The notes: generated by a model from the sequence alone, not told the origin. 51,386 nt of DNA from Acidobacteriaceae bacterium (GCA_003134435.1 PLBE01000096.1:1-51386); one strand, 5' to 3'. Numbered from the stretch's first letter, positions 8,057-16,990 are shown. Translations and numbers: made by a program.

Positions 8057-9562
8057 CTACCGTTTCGTCAGATCCTTGTGACAAGTTATACAGAAAGCCA
8101 TGTTGTTGGCCTGGTCCTTCACCAGCAGGTCGGGCTGCGCCGACGCATGCGGCTGGTGGCATGACATGCAGTTGATTTTTGCGTACGTCTTGGTGACATC
8201 GGTCGGATCGGGCACGTCGACCACCGGGTGGCCGTCGACCGGATGCCCGCGTCCATAGCGCAGCGGCAGCACGACGGTCTTGTTCTTCGTGAAGTAATCC
8301 TCGGGGAGTTTCACTTTCCCATCGAAGATCGAGATCAGGTGCTCGGCTTCGAGCTTCTTCGGCGCGGCGGAGTCGGGGCCGTGGCACTCGAGGCACAGCG
8401 CATCGGTTTTCGTGGTGCGTAGCAGGTGTTCGTTGTCGCCGCCGTGCGGCTCATGGCAGATCGCACACGACTGTCCAAAAGCCGGTTGATGAAGATGCGC
8501 TTTCTTGAACTGTTCGGCCTGGTCGGCATGGCAGGCGAGACAGGCGCTGACTGGATCGGGCTGCAGGAAGCCGGGAGTCTTGCCGGCATGGGGATTGTGG
8601 CAGGCGATGCATTCTCCCTGGGCTCCGGGATGCGCTACTTTGGCCTTGTCGATGTGCTCCACCTGATCGCTGTGGCAGGTGGCGCAGAGCGCTCGCGAGT
8701 CGGTGTTGGTCAGGACGACTTTGCCGTCCTTGGCGGGCGCGTGACAGATTTCGCAGGTCTTTTCGGCAAAGGGAGGATGCGTAAACTTAGCCATCAGCTT
8801 CGGCTGCGCGGACTGATGCGGGTCATGACATTGGGTGCAGGTGGCGGTGGCAAACGGCTGTCCCTGGTGAGCCTTGATGAGCGCGGCATCTTTGACGTCG
8901 TGGCAGTCGATGCAGAGAGCGGGGACGGCCTTGTTCAGATGATTGTCGAATTCCTGCTTGCCTTTTTCGCCGACTTTGTGAGTCGTGTGGCAAGCGTCGC
9001 ATCCCATGTCGAGCGCGGCGTGGCGGCTGCCTTTGGCGGGAACATTCGTTCCCTGACTGTGGCAATCGAGGCAGAGGTTCTTGCCTTTTTCTCCGGAAGT
9101 GGCCTTCAGCAACTGATTCTTATTGTCGGAAGTATGCGGATCGTGACACTTAAGGCAGTCGCGCACGGCGGGCGGATGCACAGTGCCCTTCAGCGTGGCC
9201 GCGTCCTTGTCCGCATGGCAGGTGATGCAAAGTGCCTGTGGCGTCGAAGTGATGAGCTTGACACGGGTGATGTCTTTGTTAACACGCACTTCATGGCAGG
9301 TCAGGCAGCCCATCGCGATGGCGGAATGGACGGCTTTGCCCTTCGACTTGTCCTCATGGCATTCGAGGCACTTGGCGGCGTCAACGTTCTTATCTAGAGG
9401 AACGGGATGAACCGCCCCCAAAAGAGGCGCGCTGTACAGCAGCGCCAGACTCAGAGTGAGAACGACTTTCGCCGCTGATCTTCGCTTCGCTGAACCTGGA
9501 TGCACGGCTATTTGCGAATCCAGATTTCCAACCTGGCTCACGAATTGGGGGAGGGTGCTCAC
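8057..9562 (-). CDS. Sixteen-heme c-type cytochrome (doubled CXXCH type)
   Basis: About 501 residues with sixteen CXXCH motifs, roughly one per 30 residues, many in doubled-CXXCH form with following PH (CLKCHDPH, CTQCHDPH, CIACHNPH, CAICHEPH, CMSCHQPH). The export signal is the hydrophobic run VVLTLSLALLYSAPLLGA after a long basic N-region (SAKRRSAAK). I chose the GTG at 9562 because GGAG lies six bases upstream; the frame is open to a TTG at 9574. Dense linear heme packing is typical of periplasmic or outer-membrane electron conduits. It is the first gene of the leftward locus. There is no lipobox and no catalytic signature (for example of nitrite reductase or octaheme families), so an electron-carrier role is most likely. 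Confidence 0.9.
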   Translation of the reverse strand: MSTLPQFVSQVGNLDSQIAVHPGSAKRRSAAKVVLTLSLALLYSAPLLGAVHPVPLDKNVDAAKCLECHEDKSKGKAVHSAIAMGCLTCHEVRVNKDITRVKLITSTPQALCITCHADKDAATLKGTVHPPAVRDCLKCHDPHTSDNKNQLLKATSGEKGKNLCLDCHSQGTNVPAKGSRHAALDMGCDACHTTHKVGEKGKQEFDNHLNKAVPALCIDCHDVKDAALIKAHQGQPFATATCTQCHDPHQSAQPKLMAKFTHPPFAEKTCEICHAPAKDGKVVLTNTDSRALCATCHSDQVEHIDKAKVAHPGAQGECIACHNPHAGKTPGFLQPDPVSACLACHADQAEQFKKAHLHQPAFGQSCAICHEPHGGDNEHLLRTTKTDALCLECHGPDSAAPKKLEAEHLISIFDGKVKLPEDYFTKNKTVVLPLRYGRGHPVDGHPVVDVPDPTDVTKTYAKINCMSCHQPHASAQPDLLVKDQANNMAFCITCHKDLTKR

Positions 9563-10235
9563 GTGGTTCTCCAACGAGTGGTATGCACGATGATTGCCGC
9601 ATCGCTGAGGCGCGTTGACATTTCTGACGATTGCCTAACTACTTGTATCATAATGACTCGGAAGCTTGGACTTGTCGTTCGCGAAAACCAAACTGACGGC
9701 CAGAATCGTCGCCGATGGGCTTTCTCCCACATTGCGATTCGCCGAATTGCGCGAGATGCCACAATTTGAAAACAAGGCGTGCGCACTCGCCATCGAACTC
9801 TGACCTCGCGAAGCACCTACCGCCACTGGATGTGAAACTTGGCTGCATCAAACCCCATCCGCAATGCGATTATTCGAATGCAAGCGCGGCGAACCGAGTG
9901 TAGCCTGAATCACCGCCATTTGTGATGTCGATCACAACAGGGTCGATCCCAGCGGAGTGAAGGGTTGTCGCCGACTTCGATTCCGTGTGGTTCGAGTTGT
10001 TGGGAGATGCAGTCTGGGTGGCGCCGTGCTTCAGCGCTTGCGGAGAAAGTCATGAATGCGGGCGTCGAAGTTCACTGCAGATCACAAGTTGACCCGTTAA
10101 ACTATGCCGGCACCTCCGCCAAGGACGACCCTGCGCACGTGCGGCGCCCTCATCTTTCACACCATTCATTTACTATTCCTTTACGCATTCCTTGCGTATG
10201 CTTGTTAACTTTCAGCCTGAGTCTTGCATTCGATA
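9563..10235. promoter_or_regulatory. Divergent intergenic region between the cytochrome locus and the ABC exporter
   Basis: About 670 bases between divergent genes. The small open frames here look like chance frames. A TATGAT hexamer on the minus strand (about 9647-9652) could be a -10 for the cytochrome operon, without a good -35. The clearest element is the CRP/FNR-like palindrome at 9920-9937. Confidence 0.4.
9920..9937. promoter_or_regulatory. CRP/FNR-family-like binding palindrome
   Basis: TTGTGATGTCGATCACAA is a six-base perfect inverted repeat that fits the classical CRP spacing exactly (TGTGA-N6-TCACA). It lies about 360 bases upstream of the 16-heme cytochrome start and about 300 upstream of the ABC ATPase start. 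No regulator of this family is encoded in the window. Confidence 0.5.
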
Positions 10236-11153
10236 ATGCCTCCAGTCATTCAAGTTTCCGCGATCCGGAAAACCTACGGCTCCACAGTGGCGGTCGACGA
10301 TATATCGTTTGAGGTCAACGACGGCGAGATCTTTGGATTAATCGGGCCCAACGGCGCGGGAAAGACCACGACGATGGAGTGCATCGAGGGTCTGCGAACA
10401 CCCGACCGGGGCGCCATATCGGTGCTCGGTCTTGATCCCTTCAACGACGTTTACAAGCTGCAAGAGCGAATTGGAGTTCAGTTGCAGCAGGCACAGCTGC
10501 AGAAGCGCATCAAAGTGTGGGAGGCGGTAGACCTCTGGGCATCCCTTTACCAGAGAAATGCGATCGACGGCGATCGGTTGCTCGAACAGCTTGGGCTTAT
10601 CGACAAGCGGAATGCCTGGTTCATGACCCTGTCGGGCGGCCAGAAGCAGCGATTGTTCATTGCCCTCGCGCTGATCAACGATCCGCAACTGGTGTTTCTC
10701 GACGAGTTAACCACCGGGCTGGACCCCCAGGCCCGGCGCGCCATCTGGGATCTGGTGCGCGGAATCCGCGAGCGCGGCAAGACGGTGTTCCTCACTACCC
10801 ATCTCATGGAGGAAGCCGAGCGCTTGTGCGACCGGGTGGCAATCATCGAACACGGACGTATCATCGACATCGACCGGCCGGACAACCTGGTTAAGCGGCA
10901 CTGCCCTGAACGAACTGTCGTCCTCGCCACCGACGACGGAAGCGCTTTGGAGCGTTTTCGAGCGATCCCGCGAGTCGAGGCGATCACGTGCAGCGGGTCG
11001 CAGTTCACGATTCGGGGTAGCGGCGACGATCTTGTCACCGAGGTGATTCATTGTCTGTCGGAGAATCGGATACGAGTCACCGATTTTCGCACGATTCTCC
11101 CCAACCTTGAGGATGTCTTTCTCAAACTGACGGGTCACTCGATTCGCGATTGA
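10236..11153 (+). CDS. ABC transporter ATP-binding protein (DrrA/CcmA-like exporter ATPase)
   Basis: About 305 residues starting MPPVIQVSAIRKTYG. All ABC ATPase motifs are present: Walker A GPNGAGKTT, Q-loop region GVQLQQAQL, signature LSGGQ, Walker B LVFLDE, D-loop GLDP and the switch His in TTH. The C-terminal 90 residues resemble the DUF4162-like tail of DrrA-type exporters (LPNLEDVFLKLTGHSIRD). The frame is open back to a TTG at 10224; ATG 10236 is preferred. The permease starts 12 bases after the stop, forming a two-gene exporter. The substrate is unknown; drug, lipid or polysaccharide export are family options. Confidence 0.92.
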   Translation: MPPVIQVSAIRKTYGSTVAVDDISFEVNDGEIFGLIGPNGAGKTTTMECIEGLRTPDRGAISVLGLDPFNDVYKLQERIGVQLQQAQLQKRIKVWEAVDLWASLYQRNAIDGDRLLEQLGLIDKRNAWFMTLSGGQKQRLFIALALINDPQLVFLDELTTGLDPQARRAIWDLVRGIRERGKTVFLTTHLMEEAERLCDRVAIIEHGRIIDIDRPDNLVKRHCPERTVVLATDDGSALERFRAIPRVEAITCSGSQFTIRGSGDDLVTEVIHCLSENRIRVTDFRTILPNLEDVFLKLTGHSIRD

Positions 11154-11165
11154 GGCTTGATCTCT

Positions 11166-11912
11166 ATGCTGCGTGGACTCTGGAAATTGACATGGATCGA
11201 AATCAAGATATTCCTGCGCGAACCGTTGGGGGCGATCGGGACGATCGGTATCCCGGTTTTAGTGTTCCTCGTGGCCGGTCGAATGGTCGGCCGCAGAGCA
11301 CTGACCTCACCCGCGGCCAGGAGTTTTACCGGCGTCGGTCTACCCGTTCTCGCTTCGGTCCTGATTCTCATCGGCGCTGTGTTGTCGCTGGTCACGATCA
11401 TTTCGATCTACCGCGAGGGGGGTATTCTCAAACGACTGCGCGCCACTCCGCTGCGGCCCCAGACGATTCTTGGTGCCCACGTGATGGTTAAGCTGCTCCT
11501 CAGCGCGGCCACACTGGTTTTAATGGTTGCGGCAGGCAAACGCTACTATCCGGTCGGCATTCATGTCCCCCTGGTGGGGTTCACGATGGCGCTTCTGGTA
11601 AGCACCTGCAGCATTTTGTCGATCGGTTTTCTCATCGCCAGCCTCGTTCCCACGGCGCGTTTTGCGCAGCCGATTGGCGCCGTCATCATGTATCCGATGA
11701 TGGCGGTTTCGGGACTGTTCGCTCCGGTTGAATCGCTACCCCTGGCGGTTCAAGCGGTAGCCAAGGTTTTGCCGCTGACGTACGCGGTCTCATTGCTCGA
11801 AGGGATTTGGAAGGGCGACGCGTGGTGGGCGCACGCGCGCGACCTGACAGCGCTGGCCGTAGCGTTTATCGTATGCACGGCGCTCTCGGCGAAGGTGTTT
11901 CGCTGGGAGTAG
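11166..11912 (+). CDS. ABC-2 type transporter permease
   Basis: About 248 residues starting MLRGLWKLTWIEIKIFLREP, with six predicted membrane segments: GTIGIPVLVFLVAG, VLASVLILIGAVLSLVTII, LLLSAATLVLMVAA, FTMALLVSTCSILSIGFLIA, IGAVIMYPMMAVSGLF and LTALAVAFIVCTALSA. Typical ABC-2 features are the cytoplasmic EGGILKRLRATPL segment after TM2 and the VESLPLAVQAVAKVLPLTYAV segment before the last helix. The frame is open to a TTG at 11157; the ATG is chosen. It pairs with the ATPase immediately upstream and together they should form a homodimeric-permease exporter. The next gene is convergent about 107 bases on. Confidence 0.9.
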   Translation: MLRGLWKLTWIEIKIFLREPLGAIGTIGIPVLVFLVAGRMVGRRALTSPAARSFTGVGLPVLASVLILIGAVLSLVTIISIYREGGILKRLRATPLRPQTILGAHVMVKLLLSAATLVLMVAAGKRYYPVGIHVPLVGFTMALLVSTCSILSIGFLIASLVPTARFAQPIGAVIMYPMMAVSGLFAPVESLPLAVQAVAKVLPLTYAVSLLEGIWKGDAWWAHARDLTALAVAFIVCTALSAKVFRWE

Positions 11913-12019
11913 GCAATGAGCATTTTCCGGGGCTTGCTGAGAAAAGCAACCGCCCGCCTACTGGGCTGTCCGGTAGCGGTCGTAGTTGCCGTCATTCATC
12001 TCGCTCGCGGAGTTCAGGC

Positions 12020-13399
12020 TCAGGGCAGTACAGGCTTGATTCCCGTAAGTTCACAAAACTCAATCAGCGCAGGATACAAGTCGCTGCCATATCCCAGGCA
12101 AGCGTATTCGTTCGTCCAACTCTCGAGCATCTTTTCAATATCGCAGTGAGCGGTGACGAAGCCGTGCGGCCAAAATGGAATTCCACATTCATTGAGGCGA
12201 TCCCTAATTGTTTCCTTCGGCGGCTCGAAGATGGTGGCGCGCGTAATCACCATCTGGAATTCTCCCTTTACACGGCCAAGGCGCGCCAGAACTCCTTCCC
12301 CAACTTTGCAGATGAGTTTTACCGAAAGGCCGCCCGCCTCGCCTTCCGTAGGGATACCGTGTTCGGAAAAACCTGCCGGCCCCAGTGTACTGGCGAGCGA
12401 TGGCGGACAAGCCCCGTCGCCGATGATCTTGATTTCTTTTTTCTTCTTGTCGATGTGTTGGAGGTCGCCGTAGTACACGGGTTCTTTGCTCAGCTTGGTG
12501 AGCAGCCATACCGTGAGCGCGGTGTTGAAATCGCCGAGCGTGGAAGTTCCATAGCCGTCATCGAGCATCATGCTTTGGGCGAAGCAGGTGGCGGAGTAGT
12601 CGTCACCCAATCCGGGGAAAGACTGAATCGTGTAGAAGTCGAAGTTTTGCGTGTGGACGATTTTCTTGAGCGCAAGGTAAAGACGAATGGAGCGCTCGTT
12701 TACGACGTTCTTGTCGGGTCGAGAACCGAATAACGTTTCCAGGCGGGGCTGAAGGTCTGCGAGTTCCTCGGCGGTGATCTTGTCCGCGGTTCGAATCAGT
12801 TCGGTGGTATCGCGAGAATCGATGTCTACGCCGAACATTCGCATCCACTGCGATGGATCCGCAACGCCGCAGGTCTGCCCCATGCCCCGGCCGCCAAACG
12901 CTCCCATGGTCGACAGGTTCAGAAGATTTTTCAGGTGAGCGGCGCGGGCGTAGCTGGCGATCTTGAGAGTCGTTTCGTCGTCGGTTTCACCGTAGACGAA
13001 CTTGTGCGGCACCCCGATTTCCAGCAGTCCGCCATGCATGACCAATCCACCAACCGGTCGCCAGCCCTGCGAGCCCGGATGAGTCCAGAGCAGGACGGCT
13101 TTACCGCTCGCAGCGTAGTCGCGGATAGCTCCGACTAAATGCGCGGCCCAGACCCACGTGCCCGAGAAGAGGACAATCATATCGACCCGGTCGTCGGACT
13201 TCATCTTTTTCATGACTGCGCGGGCTTCGGCTTTTGTAGCGACGACGATGTCGTGTTCCAGAAGCTTTAGACCTGCTTTAGTCAGGGATTCTTTCGCGCG
13301 CGCAAGGATCGCGTCATCAATGAAGGGAACTCCCATCGGGTCCTTGAGGCCATCTTTGTGGACACCGTAGACGATGAATGCAACAGTAGGCTGAATCAA
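12020..13399 (-). CDS. L-fucose/L-arabinose isomerase-like protein
   Basis: About 459 residues beginning at a TTG with a strong Shine-Dalgarno (AAGGAGG, four bases upstream); the TTG overlaps the TGA of the kinase gene (TTGA). The protein starts LIQPTVAFIVYG and shows the two-part FucI/AraA layout: an N-terminal Rossmann-like half (DRVDMIVLFSGTWVWAAHLVGAI) and a C-terminal catalytic-like half (GDFNTALTVWLL, GDGACPPSLA). It is shorter than E. coli FucI. At the places where I expect the E-x-D and HCG metal and substrate motifs of the family, I read GDFN and DGACPP, so the activity and substrate may differ. As last gene of an aldolase-mutarotase-kinase operon, an aldose-ketose isomerase role is the natural inference. 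Confidence 0.72.
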   Translation of the reverse strand: MIQPTVAFIVYGVHKDGLKDPMGVPFIDDAILARAKESLTKAGLKLLEHDIVVATKAEARAVMKKMKSDDRVDMIVLFSGTWVWAAHLVGAIRDYAASGKAVLLWTHPGSQGWRPVGGLVMHGGLLEIGVPHKFVYGETDDETTLKIASYARAAHLKNLLNLSTMGAFGGRGMGQTCGVADPSQWMRMFGVDIDSRDTTELIRTADKITAEELADLQPRLETLFGSRPDKNVVNERSIRLYLALKKIVHTQNFDFYTIQSFPGLGDDYSATCFAQSMMLDDGYGTSTLGDFNTALTVWLLTKLSKEPVYYGDLQHIDKKKKEIKIIGDGACPPSLASTLGPAGFSEHGIPTEGEAGGLSVKLICKVGEGVLARLGRVKGEFQMVITRATIFEPPKETIRDRLNECGIPFWPHGFVTAHCDIEKMLESWTNEYACLGYGSDLYPALIEFCELTGIKPVLP

Positions 13400-14928
13400 C
13401 GTTCCTCCTTGTGGCTGGCGAAATCCAGGCGCGCGATCATGGCCGCGCGCCAAACCTGATACTGATTGAACTGGTCCGTATACTCGGCGCAAATAGCCGG
13501 GTCCGGGGCGAGCACTCTCGTTTCGTGAACGACTTGAAGTACGGCTTGGCTGAAATCCCTATACTCTCCGATGGCCACGCCAGCCAGGATTGCGGTGCCC
13601 AGGCAGACCGATTCGGACGATTTCATCACATGCAAGCGACGGCCGGTGAGGGCCGCTCGCAATTGCAAACCGAGGGCGGAGCGCGAACCGCCTCCACTTA
13701 CGTAGATATCCGTGAAGTCTCCTGTTCCTTCCGCAAGTATTTTCGCGATCAGCGAGAGTTCGCAAGCCAGGCCTTCGAGGACTCCCTTATAGAGTTGGCT
13801 GCGCGTGGTTGCTGGATTCAGCCCGGCGATGCATCCTCGAGCATGGGGATTGAACTCGGGATTGCAGGTCCCAATCAGATGAGGTGTGACGCACAAGCCA
13901 GTGGGTCCGTCCGAAGCGTGCGCCTCCAGGAAAGCATAATGAGATGCCTCGATGTCCTCGACAAGGGTTTCGGATGTTCCAACCGATCCATCGTGATACA
14001 GCAAGTCATGAAGCCACTTCACCATGATTCCAGAGGGGAAGTAGGCGAGCGTGAGGAACTTCCGGGGAACGACGTGACAGTAAGAATTTAACGAAGCATG
14101 CAGAGCTGCATCGCTGAGGGAAGGCTCGTCGGAGCCGGCCACAATACACTCGTAGGTTCCCATGGAATCGGAGACGCGACCCTTGCCGATAACGCCCATG
14201 CCGAGAGCGCCGCAGGGTTGGTCATGGCCCCCGAGGACAACCGGCGTGCCCGGCGAGAGACCGAGCATGCTGGCCGCCTCGGAAGTCAATCTTCCGGCAA
14301 TTGTGCCTGCGGGCACAGGCTCGGGCAGTTGTTCCTTGCGTAGTTCTGAGGCGGACAAGATTTCGTCGGACCAAGCCTGTTGCCGAACGTCGAAGGCAAG
14401 AAAACGTGAGGCTAGCGAGTAGTCCACGTATGGAGGCAGACCCATCCGTTGCAGCAGATAGCCGATCAAGGTGACGAAGCATGCCGTTGCGGCGAAGACA
14501 TCCGGGTGATGCTTGTGCAACCACACGATCTTGGGGATGGAATACATCGGATGAGAGATAAGGCCCGTGATGTGAAATAAACGCTTGCGGGTGATGGCTT
14601 GTTCGCACCAGTCAGCCTCAATCGTTGCGCGCATGTCCTGGTTGAGGATTGCGTTGGTAAGGGCCCTCCCTTTTGCATCCACCGCTACAAAGGTCTCGCC
14701 GTGAGAGCTCAGGCAGAGTGCCTGGACGGGCTCGACGGCTTCTTTCGTAACCGCACGGCACGCACTGCAAACCGCAAGCCAGAATCTTTCCGGATTCATC
14801 TCCGCAAATGACGGGCGAGGGAACTCGGGGTCGTAGCGGGCCGTGGATTGCGAAAGAATCTCGCCGCCGACCGTGAAGAGGACGGCCTTACATGCGCTCG
14901 AACCGATATCGATGGCCAGCAGACTCAT
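13396..14928 (-). CDS. FGGY-family carbohydrate kinase (xylulokinase-like)
   Basis: 510 residues from ATG 14928 (MSLLAIDIGSSACKAVLF), the expected FGGY N-terminus with phosphate-binding loop. The frame is open much further upstream, but that extension would run through the neighbouring gene. Other family features are the catalytic-Asp region LGGHDQPCGALGMGVI and the C-terminal ATP-binding segment YVSGGGSRSALGLQLRAALTG. Length matches the family (about 480-520). It phosphorylates a ketose or polyol with ATP; the substrate (xylulose, fuculose, rhamnulose and others) cannot be read from sequence. It overlaps the downstream isomerase-like gene by four bases and follows the mutarotase-like gene by 35, so coexpression is likely. 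Confidence 0.88.
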   Translation of the reverse strand: MSLLAIDIGSSACKAVLFTVGGEILSQSTARYDPEFPRPSFAEMNPERFWLAVCSACRAVTKEAVEPVQALCLSSHGETFVAVDAKGRALTNAILNQDMRATIEADWCEQAITRKRLFHITGLISHPMYSIPKIVWLHKHHPDVFAATACFVTLIGYLLQRMGLPPYVDYSLASRFLAFDVRQQAWSDEILSASELRKEQLPEPVPAGTIAGRLTSEAASMLGLSPGTPVVLGGHDQPCGALGMGVIGKGRVSDSMGTYECIVAGSDEPSLSDAALHASLNSYCHVVPRKFLTLAYFPSGIMVKWLHDLLYHDGSVGTSETLVEDIEASHYAFLEAHASDGPTGLCVTPHLIGTCNPEFNPHARGCIAGLNPATTRSQLYKGVLEGLACELSLIAKILAEGTGDFTDIYVSGGGSRSALGLQLRAALTGRRLHVMKSSESVCLGTAILAGVAIGEYRDFSQAVLQVVHETRVLAPDPAICAEYTDQFNQYQVWRAAMIARLDFASHKEER

Positions 14929-14963
14929 AAATCCCGTGGATTTCCAGGCAAAGCAATCAACAC

Positions 14964-16142
14964 TTACAAAAACCTTCCGACCGGAACCGCGAGTTGACGA
15001 AGTGCGCCCCCCGCTTCGATGATGCGAGCTTCTCCGTCTTCGAACAAGACTTTCTTCACACCCGAAAATTGCTCCGGAGTTTGCAGCAACAGGATCAGAA
15101 AGCGAACCGCAACCTGCGATTTTGCCGGAAGCCAGCGATAAGTCCGCTCTCCGAAGAGCGGACCCTGATCGATCGATTCGCGGCGCGGAATCGAGAACGG
15201 CGTTGTGCTGAATTCGATGCCGCGGCAGAATGTGCGCCCGTTCCACGGCGGAGCCGTCTGATGATTTCTTTCTTCCCAGTTGCCAACCCAGGGAAAGTCG
15301 GCTCGCCGGAAGGCGTAGACAACCAGGAATCTCCGCAACGGATTGCACGCGCTGATAAAGGCGATGTTGAGTTTTGGATCGAGAAGTTGGGCCGTGTAGT
15401 GTTCAAATGTTTGATCGGGAGTGGTTCGTAAGTTGGCCGTTCCGCCTTGTCGCCGAGGAGCGTTAGGCCAATCAAACTCAGCCTCGGGCTGCAAGAAGAA
15501 CCGCGAACTGTAGCTCGACGGGCAAACTTTCGCCCGAGTCGCCGGCATGTCGAACACGGTTGCGCCACATTCCAGGAAGGGGGGGCCGAAAGTCACATGC
15601 TCATTCCATGAGATCGGACGGTCGTACGCGCTTAGATTCGTCGCGCGCTCCTCGCAGTAGATGACTGGATTCACGCGGTCGATTGAAATCGTTCGGCTGA
15701 AATCAATCTGCGCATAGGGCAGCGTTTGGCCGTAATCCAGGGTGGGATGGGCCGATTCCGATTCTTGTCGCAGCTTCCACCGCAGTGACGGGGCTTCGCC
15801 GTGAGTGGTGAGACCAGCGGCGATTTCCTCCTTAGAGGGCGGACCAAAGTGGTCGAAGCTCAAACTGTGTCCGGCTATGCCCGCCAACAACTTGCCATCC
15901 GGAGGAGGTCCATAAATGCGGCGATGCCGGGTGGGCGAGTAGTGATGAGGATCGATGGTTGTCCACGGCGGCCGCCACAGCGGATTCACCCCCGGAACCG
16001 ATTTCAGGCCCAAGTCGCAAATGTGCCCGCCCCCTTGAAGAACAGAAACGTGCCCCCATTCTCCGTTCAGGCGAAAACCGGCACGTCCGTCCATGAGATT
16101 GGCGGTCCGGCGGATCGTGCTGTTCCGCTTGCTGCGGGGCAT
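14964..16142 (-). CDS. Galactose-mutarotase-like (aldose 1-epimerase-like) protein
   Basis: 392 residues from ATG 16142, no signal peptide, so cytoplasmic. It resembles beta-sandwich mutarotase-like proteins: RLNGEWGHVSVLQGGGHICDL at the N-terminus, ISWNEHVTFGPPFLE in the middle and WVGNWEERNHQTAPPWNGRT later. These segments recall aldose-1-epimerase or DUF4432-type proteins, which handle the anomeric configuration of sugars. I am sure of the superfamily flavour but not of the substrate. The ribosome-binding site AGAGGTGA overlaps the stop of the aldolase gene, so the two are tightly coupled. It could also be an epimerase-fold protein of another function. Confidence 0.6.
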   Translation of the reverse strand: MPRSKRNSTIRRTANLMDGRAGFRLNGEWGHVSVLQGGGHICDLGLKSVPGVNPLWRPPWTTIDPHHYSPTRHRRIYGPPPDGKLLAGIAGHSLSFDHFGPPSKEEIAAGLTTHGEAPSLRWKLRQESESAHPTLDYGQTLPYAQIDFSRTISIDRVNPVIYCEERATNLSAYDRPISWNEHVTFGPPFLECGATVFDMPATRAKVCPSSYSSRFFLQPEAEFDWPNAPRRQGGTANLRTTPDQTFEHYTAQLLDPKLNIAFISACNPLRRFLVVYAFRRADFPWVGNWEERNHQTAPPWNGRTFCRGIEFSTTPFSIPRRESIDQGPLFGERTYRWLPAKSQVAVRFLILLLQTPEQFSGVKKVLFEDGEARIIEAGGALRQLAVPVGRFL

Positions 16143-16149
16143 GCTGCAA

Positions 16150-16968
16150 TCACCTCTTCGGTTTTAGAACCTCGACTCCATCCAGAACCGCGCGCGCCGC
16201 CCGCAAAAAGGAACCCATGTCGGCAGACTGAAATACGTTGCGTCCGAAAAATACTCCGGCTGCGCCGGCTTCGACTGAGCCGCGCACGACCTCAAGTGCG
16301 TCGGCATCGGATGCTTGCCGGCTTCCGCCAAGCACCAGAATCGGGATCGGACAGCCTTCAACAACCAAGCGCATCGAGTTTGGATCACCACTGTAGTCGG
16401 TCTTGATGGCATCGGCTCCGAGTTCAGTCGCCATGCGGGTATGCAGTGTGAGCCACTTGGGATCTCCCGGATGGGCCACGTTTTGTCCGCGTGCCAGGGA
16501 TTCGACAATCAACGGGATGCCAATTTGTTCACATTCGCGGGCGACTTCGGCTGTACGCGCGACCTCCTTGCTTTCGAAGTCCGTGTCACCCGTGCCCACC
16601 ACCAGGTATGTAAGTACGGCATCGGCTCCGTGACGCAGGGCTGCCTCGGGACTTGCAAGCATGCACGAACGGAGATCGCCTTTGCCCTGGTTGCTGACCG
16701 CTGCCCACACCGTCGTCCAATCGATGCGGGCAATCAGGGCAGGGAATTCGCGCGGCAGCGGCGTGTCTGCGACTTTTCGGATTAGACCAAGGTTCAACAG
16801 CAAGGCATCGACGTTGGCTTCGGCGAAACGGCCGATCTGCGCCAACGGGTCTTCGGTCCCGGGAATCGGTCCGAGGACGAGGGCATGATCAAAGGCGACG
16901 ACCAAGGCGCGATGTTCGAACCCACCTAATACGCGGGATAGACGCACATTCTTACCACAATCACTCAC
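16150..16968 (-). CDS. Class I aldolase of the DhnA/LsrF/DeoC type
   Basis: 272 residues from a GTG at 16968 with AGGGGG six bases upstream; an ATG at 17010 would fall in the repeats of the promoter region. It has the TIM-barrel layout of class I fructose-bisphosphate or related aldolases: VVAFDHALVLGPIPG at the N-terminus, VESLARG in the middle, the Schiff-base Lys in ELGADAIKTDYSGD, the phosphate-binding VLGGSRQ and AAGVFFGRNVFQ. It should cleave a ketose phosphate to DHAP and an aldehyde, or run the reverse reaction. As first gene after the regulated promoter, it gives the final step of the isomerase-kinase-aldolase route encoded downstream. The exact substrate is unknown. Confidence 0.85.
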   Translation of the reverse strand: MSDCGKNVRLSRVLGGFEHRALVVAFDHALVLGPIPGTEDPLAQIGRFAEANVDALLLNLGLIRKVADTPLPREFPALIARIDWTTVWAAVSNQGKGDLRSCMLASPEAALRHGADAVLTYLVVGTGDTDFESKEVARTAEVARECEQIGIPLIVESLARGQNVAHPGDPKWLTLHTRMATELGADAIKTDYSGDPNSMRLVVEGCPIPILVLGGSRQASDADALEVVRGSVEAGAAGVFFGRNVFQSADMGSFLRAARAVLDGVEVLKPKR

Positions 16969-16990
16969 GGTTTCCCCCTCGCTGGATTCA

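Noticed and set aside
7103-9397. Long plus-strand frames opposite the NHL and 16-heme cytochrome genes
   Set aside because: They mirror the repetitive NHL and CXXCH coding regions; no independent start signals or domains.
14929-15348. N-terminal extension of the FGGY kinase frame
   Set aside because: It overlaps the mutarotase-like gene and lacks FGGY similarity; the family start MSLLAIDIGSS is at 14928.
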